A stretch of 9,676 nucleotides of DNA from CAYJWL01 sp964373855 (GTDB lineage Bacteria > Patescibacteriota > Andersenbacteria > UBA10190): NCBI GenBank assembly GCA_964373855.1, contig CAYJWL010000030.1:1-9676 (forward strand), read 5' to 3'. Both the position numbers and the translations under genes were made by a program. This document shows, in pieces, positions 5,539 through 9,676 of the stretch. The notes beneath the pieces were generated by a model. It made no database searches and was not told where the DNA came from. It was given only the letters and a program-made list of their open reading frames with translations. Within the stretch, counting starts at the first letter, position 1; the number at the start of each line of letters is the position of its first letter.

Positions 5539-6054
5539 CTACAGCAGCGACTGTATGGTTATGACTGCTCCGGTTGTGACTGCCGTTACGATCACAGCTG
5601 CGATTATAACCCCGGCCAGAATTGACAGGAATGCTCGCTTTTTTGGCAGGCCAAACACGAAGGCTCCCAGCGCCCCTGTCCAGGCGCCAGTGGCGGGGAA
5701 GGGAATGGCGACAAATATGGCGAGTGCCCAGATACCGTATTTTCCCACCTGATCGTGAAGTTGGCGGCGGGTGCGCTCGAACAGTTTGTTTAAAAGATCA
5801 TCTGCCAGGCGCGATCTTTGCCGCACCCACAGAGTGGCTCTTTCAAAGAAGACCAGCAAAGAATACACCGGCAACATATTTCCTACTACCGACCAAAACA
5901 TTGCTTCCGGTATACTCATGTTGTAGACCGTCAAGGCCACCGGCAAAGCGCCGCGCAATTCTCCAAATGGCAGCATGGCCAGCACTACTATCGCCAACTC
6001 GGGCGGGATTGATACCAAAAATCTGGCGAACGAAACCAAGATGTCCATAGCCAT
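5539..6054 (-). CDS. COG2426/PF06695-family small membrane protein (putative small multidrug export protein)
   Basis: This 171-residue membrane protein has the two landmark motifs of the Sm_multidrug_ex family: PFGELRGALPVAL (29-41) and AIPFPATGAWTGALGA (116-131). Hydrophobic segments lie at about 18-40, 50-72, 108-135 and 142-168, separated by a charged loop (about 74-105) with a run of Arg and Lys. The family name comes from a putative export role; the real substrate is unknown, and repeated P-containing motifs of this kind also occur in other small transporters. Its ATG overlaps the tpiA stop by one base (TAATG), so translation is probably coupled to tpiA. A second in-frame ATG lies two codons later. 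It ends 5 bases from the T-run of the convergent terminator. Confidence 0.85.
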   Translation of the reverse strand: MAMDILVSFARFLVSIPPELAIVVLAMLPFGELRGALPVALTVYNMSIPEAMFWSVVGNMLPVYSLLVFFERATLWVRQRSRLADDLLNKLFERTRRQLHDQVGKYGIWALAIFVAIPFPATGAWTGALGAFVFGLPKKRAFLSILAGVIIAAVIVTAVTTGAVITIQSLL

Positions 6055-6827
6055 TACCGGAACGTTTCCTGGACCTTCTTAATTATATCTACAAAGGACC
6101 GGGGGTGAGTCGAGGCTCCGCCGACCAGCACCCCGTCAGCTACCGGGCCGCCAACATACTGGGAGACATTTTCGGGCGTGACACTTCCGCCATACAATAT
6201 GCGCAGACGATCTGCGACGTCCTGGGCAAAGCGGTCAGCGGTTAATTTTCGTATGAGCAACACCACTTCGGCCACCTGGTCCGGGTCAGGGGTGACGCCG
6301 GTGCCAATCGCCCAAATCGGTTCGTAGGCGAGGACTGTCTTGGTCAGGGACGTGCGATCCAGGTGATTGAGGAGAATATTAATCTGGGTTGTGATCTTTT
6401 CCACGGTTTGATCATGTTCTCGTTCTTCGCCGGTTTCGCCAATACAGACGATGGGAATGATGCCGTGGCGCAGTAAGAGCTCGGCACTCTGATTGATTTG
6501 TTCTTCGGTTTCTCCGCGCATGCTCCGGACTTCCGAATGGCCAACAATGCACCACTCGACAAACGGCCTGATTTGAACCGCCGATACTTCGCCCGTGTAC
6601 GCCCCGCGTTCGGCGGCGTGGATAGTCTGGGCGCCGACGGCAAGGGGGAAGCCTTTCTTCGTCATGGCAGATATAGCCTCAAGTGAGGGATACGAAGGAC
6701 AAACAACAATATCGCACTCAACCGTCATTGTGCTCAAGAGTTTTTTAATAGCGCGCATAACCTCAATGGCTGATTTGTGGGAAAGCTCCATTTTCCAGTT
6801 GCCGGCCACCAGCGGTCTTTTTTTCAT
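6054..6827 (-). CDS. tpiA: Triosephosphate isomerase
   Basis: Interconverts dihydroxyacetone phosphate and glyceraldehyde-3-phosphate in the cytoplasm. The 257-residue length is typical. The active-site residues are present: N10 and K12 in AGNWKM, H97 in GHSEVR, E169 in AYEPIWAIGTG, and the phosphate-binding YGGSV (212-216) and VLVGGAS (233-239). GHSEVR has valine where many bacterial enzymes have arginine (GHSERR); this arginine is not catalytic, so activity is expected. The ATG at 6827 sits 6 bases after a TATACT -10 box, which predicts a leaderless mRNA; no Shine-Dalgarno site is seen. It is the first gene of a two-gene unit with the small membrane protein, and it diverges from the sugar operon that holds the aldolase. 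Confidence 0.97.
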   Translation of the reverse strand: MKKRPLVAGNWKMELSHKSAIEVMRAIKKLLSTMTVECDIVVCPSYPSLEAISAMTKKGFPLAVGAQTIHAAERGAYTGEVSAVQIRPFVEWCIVGHSEVRSMRGETEEQINQSAELLLRHGIIPIVCIGETGEEREHDQTVEKITTQINILLNHLDRTSLTKTVLAYEPIWAIGTGVTPDPDQVAEVVLLIRKLTADRFAQDVADRLRILYGGSVTPENVSQYVGGPVADGVLVGGASTHPRSFVDIIKKVQETFR

Positions 6828-6833
6828 GTCTTT

Positions 6834-6862
6834 AGTATAGGGAAGTTACAGTTCATAACCAA
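6834..6862 (-). promoter_or_regulatory. Predicted leaderless promoter of tpiA
   Basis: Read on the minus strand, TTGGTT (6862-6857) is followed after 17 bases by TATACT (6839-6834). The -10 matches TATAAT at five of six positions; the -35 is weak. The usual +1 position falls on 6827, the A of the tpiA ATG. TATACTA here mirrors TATACTA at 6926-6932 on the other strand. Confidence 0.6.
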
Positions 6863-6925
6863 CCAGCGATATATTCTGCTGGGCCGCGCACCCCGCCTTG
6901 GTTCTCCAATCATAGGTTTGTAGGT

Positions 6926-6931
6926 TATACT
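6926..6931 (+). promoter_or_regulatory. Predicted -10 box of the sugar operon
   Basis: TATACT lies 11 bases before the ATG at 6943, so the predicted +1 is near 6938, leaving a leader of about 5 bases. No good -35 is found at 16-18 bases; TTGGTT at 6898-6903 is 22 bases upstream, which is too far for a standard promoter, so an activator may be needed or the call may be wrong. Confidence 0.45.
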
Positions 6932-6942
6932 ACTTCCATACT

Positions 6943-7716
6943 ATGTCTGAAGATATTTTCCTTTCGGTAGTGATACCAGCCTTCAACGAGGAGGCGCGTT
7001 TGCCCCGCACCATACAAGCCGTGAGGGAATATCTTAATCAGCAGCCATACTCCTGGGAAGTGGCGGTGGTAGACGACGGATCAAATGACAGAACGGCGGA
7101 TGTGGTGCGAGAGGTGTCGGTGGGGGATCGTCGGATATCTTTACTGCGCTATGGCAATAATCGCGGCAAAGGATTTGCTGTTCGCTTCGGCATGACGCAT
7201 GTGCGCGGCCGCTATCGATTGTTTATGGATGCTGACAACTCGACGTCTATTGATCACGTCGCCCGGTTTCTCCCTTTATTTCAAAAAGGGTTTGACGTGG
7301 TGATCGGGTCGCGCGATGTCGCCGGGGCCCAGATAGCAGTGCACCAGGCCAGATGGAAAGAGTGGCTGGGGAATTTGGGCNNNNNNNNNNTGGGCAATCT
7401 TTGGATTCAGTTCTGGGCGGTGCCGGGCATTAAAGATACCCAGGCGGGCTTTAAGGTATTCACGGCACAGGCTACAGATGGCATCTTTCCTTATTTAACC
7501 ATTGACCGGTGGGGCTTTGATGTGGAGGCGCTGGCGGTAGCCAGATTGCGCGGTTTCACAATCTTGGAGCAGCCCATTCGCTGGATCAATGACCCCAATA
7601 GTAAAGTATCCACTAAAGCGTATGTTGAGGTTCTGAAGGAAGTAGTACAGGTGAGGTTAAACATCTGGAAGGGCGTGTACAATCGAGGAGGAATCAATGA
7701 AAAGCAAAGAGCTTGA
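6943..7716 (+). CDS. GT2 glycosyltransferase, dolichyl/polyprenyl-phosphate glucosyltransferase-like
   Basis: A family 2 glycosyltransferase resembling DPG synthase (Alg5-like), which transfers a sugar from a nucleotide sugar to polyprenyl phosphate at the membrane. It has the GT-A fold landmarks: VVIPAFNEEARLP (9-21), VDDGSNDRT (43-51), the metal-binding MDADNSTS (95-102, often DADLSTP), IGSRDVAGA (121-129), DTQAGFKVF (165-173, often DTQCGFKLF) and WGFDVEAL (190-197). There is no C-terminal membrane domain, so it should be peripheral. Codons 147-150 fall in a 10-N assembly gap, but the frame continues on both sides. The start was chosen because it directly precedes the first GT2 strand. Its last 20 bases overlap galT, so the two are coupled. 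Sugar and acceptor are inferred only from family resemblance. Confidence 0.85.
   Translation: MSEDIFLSVVIPAFNEEARLPRTIQAVREYLNQQPYSWEVAVVDDGSNDRTADVVREVSVGDRRISLLRYGNNRGKGFAVRFGMTHVRGRYRLFMDADNSTSIDHVARFLPLFQKGFDVVIGSRDVAGAQIAVHQARWKEWLGNLGXXXXGNLWIQFWAVPGIKDTQAGFKVFTAQATDGIFPYLTIDRWGFDVEALAVARLRGFTILEQPIRWINDPNSKVSTKAYVEVLKEVVQVRLNIWKGVYNRGGINEKQRA
7381..7390. other. Assembly gap of 10 N, probably a placeholder
   Basis: The base string TGGGC occurs directly before (7376-7380) and directly after (7391-7395 begins with the last N position's neighbour TGGGC at 7391) the N-run. Joining the sides on this 5-base overlap removes 15 bases, keeps the reading frame and gives LGNLGNLWIQ, which suits the family better than four unknown residues. 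Confidence 0.75.
7685..7691 (+). promoter_or_regulatory. Strong Shine-Dalgarno site of galT
   Basis: GAGGAGG lies 5 bases before the ATG at 7697, inside the end of the glycosyltransferase gene. It fixes the galT start and shows that the genome's ribosomes do use this signal. Confidence 0.8.
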
Positions 7717-8749
7717 ACGCGGAGAGCTGCGCCAGGATCCAATTACCGAGGAGTGGGTAGTGATCGCCACTGGCCGGGCGAAGCGGCCGGACAAATTTGC
7801 GGCGGAACGTAAAGAAGGCAGAGCGCCGCGCCGCTGGCAGGAGGATTGTCCCTTTTGTAATCTCGCGAAATTTCCGCAACAGCCAGACGTTCTCCGCCTG
7901 CCCGATGATCCCGCCAATTGGCAAGTCCACATATTTGAGAACAAGTATCCCGCCTTTCACGCCCAAAAAGAATTTCGCGCGTGGCATGAAGGTCCGTATC
8001 GAGCTACGGAAGCCGTCGGCTATCATGAAGTGCTGGCCACCCGCCATCATAACCAGTTTGATGGATTACTTAGCGTTAAAATGCTGTCGTTACTATTAGA
8101 AGCTCTGGTTTTGCGTTATCGCCAGTTGCGCACGCAGCCCTCGGTCAACTACATTCAAATCATTAAGAATCATGGCGAGGAGGCTGGCGGGTCTTTAGAG
8201 CACCCGCACCACCAGATTTTTACCGTGCCGGTTCTGCCCAGCGATATCCGTGACTTGCTGCACGGCGCTCAACGGTTTGCCAGCCAGAACAATGCCAAGG
8301 CGTTTACGATCATTCTGGATTTCGAACGGTCACAGAAAAAGCGAGTAGTCTGGGAAAATGAATATTTTACCGCATTTTGTCCCTTTGCTTCCCGCGTGCC
8401 CTTTGAAACGTGGATCATGCCGCGCACATCTAACCCATTTTTTGAAAATATCAGCCCGGAGGAGCGCGAAGCCCTGGCGGAGGTCATGCAGCAGGTTTTG
8501 GGCCGGTTGTACACGGGCCTGAATGATCCGCCTTACAATTACTATATTCATTCCGCGCCGTGCGATGACACGGGCTTCGTCTGTGAGGCAGATGCTTTTC
8601 CCAATTTCCGCTGGCATGTGCAGGTGCTGCCCCGCCTAAGCAAGTTTGGCGGTTTTGAACTTGGCACTGGCTTGGAAATTAATACCATGCTGCCGGAGGC
8701 AGCCGCTGCTTTCTTGCGGGAACAGCACCTGCCGCCTCTGGCGATGTGA
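7697..8749 (+). CDS. galT: Galactose-1-phosphate uridylyltransferase (GalT family)
   Basis: Transfers UMP between UDP-glucose and galactose-1-phosphate (Leloir pathway) through a uridylyl-histidine intermediate. The 350-residue length is normal. It begins with the family pattern RQDPITEEWVVIA (12-24), has the zinc-type CPFC (51-54), and the active-site SLEHPHHQI (166-174) with HPH; the nucleophile should be H171. The second HIT-like half contains WENEYFTAFCPFASRVPFE and ends with RWHVQVLPRLSKFGGFELGTG (305-325), a version often seen in ADP-glucose phosphorylase-like and bacterial GalT relatives. So a related uridylyl- or adenylyltransferase acting on glucose-1-phosphate is an alternative. It overlaps the glycosyltransferase by 20 bases and is followed by the aldolase after one base, which points to a single operon. 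Confidence 0.88.
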   Translation: MKSKELERGELRQDPITEEWVVIATGRAKRPDKFAAERKEGRAPRRWQEDCPFCNLAKFPQQPDVLRLPDDPANWQVHIFENKYPAFHAQKEFRAWHEGPYRATEAVGYHEVLATRHHNQFDGLLSVKMLSLLLEALVLRYRQLRTQPSVNYIQIIKNHGEEAGGSLEHPHHQIFTVPVLPSDIRDLLHGAQRFASQNNAKAFTIILDFERSQKKRVVWENEYFTAFCPFASRVPFETWIMPRTSNPFFENISPEEREALAEVMQQVLGRLYTGLNDPPYNYYIHSAPCDDTGFVCEADAFPNFRWHVQVLPRLSKFGGFELGTGLEINTMLPEAAAAFLREQHLPPLAM

Positions 8750-8750
8750 T

Positions 8751-9623
8751 ATGATCGCCAGGCCGCAGCAAATTTTTCGCGATGCTATGAAGGCGGATTA
8801 TGCCATCGGCGCTTTTAACACCTCAAACCTGGAAGTGGCTCAAGCGATAATATGGGGTGCGAAAGAGCTTGTCGCGCCTGTCATAATTCAGACGTCGGAG
8901 GGAGCAATCGAATATGCCGGCCTGCTCACGTTAGCCGGCATTATCAAATCTTTGGCGGCGGATGTATCCATACCTGTTATTCTCCATTTGGATCATGGGA
9001 AAAGCCTGGCGATTGTTAAGCAATGCATAGAGGCTGGCTATACGTCTGTCATGATTGATGCTTCACGTGCCAATCTGGAGGAGAATATCAGATTGACTAG
9101 GGAGGTTACAGACTATGCCCATGACCGGCAGGTCTGGGTCGAGGCGGAGCTGGGTGCGATGATGGGGCGCGAAGGGGTAATATCACTGGCGGGAGGCGGT
9201 GTGCCGGCCGAGCAGCTCACGAATCCCGATCAAGCCGGAGAATTTGTCGCGCGCACACAGGTTGATGCCTTAGCGGTTTCGGTGGGCACGATTCACGGCG
9301 CTTTTACCGGACAGGAATATATTCGATTTGAGCTGCTTGAACAAATTCAGAAGGCCGTGCCGGATATTCCGATAGTATTACATGGCGCTTCCGGGATAGC
9401 CGATGCCCATCTACAGCGGGCAGTTAATCACCATGTATGCAAAGTAAATGTGGATACGGAGCTGCGTCTGGCATTTGCAGCTGCGGTTAAAGCTTATGTG
9501 GGGTCGGCGCATGAAGATGTTGACCCTCGTAAGATTTTAGGCCCGGCCCGGGAGGCGGTACAGCAGGTGGTCCAAAAAAAGATTGAGCTGTTTGGATCCA
9601 AGAACGTAGCCAGGATATACTGA
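8751..9623 (+). CDS. fba: Class II (zinc) ketose-1,6-bisphosphate aldolase, fructose- or tagatose-type
   Basis: Splits fructose-1,6-bisphosphate (or tagatose-1,6-bisphosphate) into dihydroxyacetone phosphate and glyceraldehyde-3-phosphate. In 290 residues it shows GAFNTSNLEVAQ (20-31), HLDHG (79-83, with D81 and zinc-binding H82), SVMIDAS (99-105), EAELGAMMG (131-139), GTIHG (179-183, H182), VLHGASGI (209-216, H211) and KVNVDTELR (231-239). MIDAS and HGASG replace the more common MIDGS and HGGSG, mild changes near the phosphate sites. An in-frame TTG lies far upstream inside galT, but the ATG at 8751, one base after the galT stop, gives the standard family N-terminus. The choice between FbaA and GatY/KbaY cannot be made by eye. 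TpiA, its partner, is encoded divergently nearby. Confidence 0.93.
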   Translation: MIARPQQIFRDAMKADYAIGAFNTSNLEVAQAIIWGAKELVAPVIIQTSEGAIEYAGLLTLAGIIKSLAADVSIPVILHLDHGKSLAIVKQCIEAGYTSVMIDASRANLEENIRLTREVTDYAHDRQVWVEAELGAMMGREGVISLAGGGVPAEQLTNPDQAGEFVARTQVDALAVSVGTIHGAFTGQEYIRFELLEQIQKAVPDIPIVLHGASGIADAHLQRAVNHHVCKVNVDTELRLAFAAAVKAYVGSAHEDVDPRKILGPAREAVQQVVQKKIELFGSKNVARIY

Positions 9624-9628
9624 ACGGC

Positions 9629-9676
9629 ATGGATGCTGGAACAAAAAAGTTTGATGTCATTGCAATTGGTGATACC
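9629..9676 (+). CDS. Start of a probable PfkB-family carbohydrate kinase (partial)
   Basis: Only the first 16 codons are in the window: MDAGTKKFDVIAIGDT, open to the right edge. The KFDVIAIGDT pattern is the first strand of PfkB/ribokinase-family sugar kinases, which usually read like YDVIVIGDxxxD. It starts 5 bases after the aldolase stop, in the same operon. Substrate cannot be told; next to an aldolase, a phosphofructokinase or tagatose-6-phosphate kinase role would make sense. Confidence 0.6.
   Translation, partial: MDAGTKKFDVIAIGDT

Noticed and set aside
8646..8750. A longer aldolase starting inside galT
   Set aside because: The 35 extra residues are unlike any aldolase N-terminus and are read out of frame from galT; ATG 8751 gives the standard start.

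Overview
The window looks like a chromosomal fragment from an uncultivated bacterium, most likely of the Patescibacteria/CPR type (Parcubacteria-like). I infer this from protein flavour (a divergent adenylate kinase, a UppS with an altered RTGGE...S motif, a short RuvX, a dolichyl-phosphate-glucose-synthase-like GT2) and from the gene order; no marker for taxonomy is complete here. Stops are used normally, with TGA ending galT and fba, so code 25 is not in use. A 10-N gap at 7381-7390 shows this is a scaffolded assembly.

Layout. 1-4320 (+): the end of a ribosomal-protein (spc-type) operon, with a probable last few codons of rplO, then secY, adk and map, followed by ruvX and uppS. 4321-4568: a gap that ends in a good sigma70-type promoter and a Shine-Dalgarno site. 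4569-5489 (+): an unrecognised zinc-ribbon, single-TM protein closed by a clear intrinsic terminator. 5539-6827 (-): tpiA followed by a translationally coupled PF06695/COG2426-type membrane protein. 6828-6942: a divergent promoter region with mirrored -10 boxes. 6943-9676 (+): a tightly packed sugar operon of a GT2 glycosyltransferase, galT, a class II ketose-bisphosphate aldolase and the first 16 codons of a probable PfkB-family kinase.

How the genes work together. SecY (secretion), Adk and Map (processing of nascent proteins) form the usual tail of the spc operon; ruvX and uppS add recombination and lipid-carrier synthesis. TpiA and the aldolase are neighbouring steps of glycolysis, and a PfkB kinase could supply their bisphosphate substrate. 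GalT supplies hexose-1-phosphate/UDP-sugar, and the GT2 enzyme probably puts sugar on a polyprenyl phosphate, possibly the carrier made by UppS.

The most unusual signal is not a gene. Each of the four gaps around secY, adk, map and ruvX is AT-rich and carries a degenerate array of 7-base words on its left side and a roughly complementary array on its right side, ending close to the next start codon. The words differ in each gap (AGAAACT/AATTTCT; NNNNYAA/TTGANNT; GTAANNN/TTACNNN; an ACA-rich version) while the layout stays the same. The gap before map is eight consecutive heptads (2201-2256). In three gaps the left array puts stop codons in all three frames, and adk and probably rplO actually terminate inside it. 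The genes behind these arrays lack an obvious Shine-Dalgarno site, whereas galT and the zinc-ribbon gene have strong ones.
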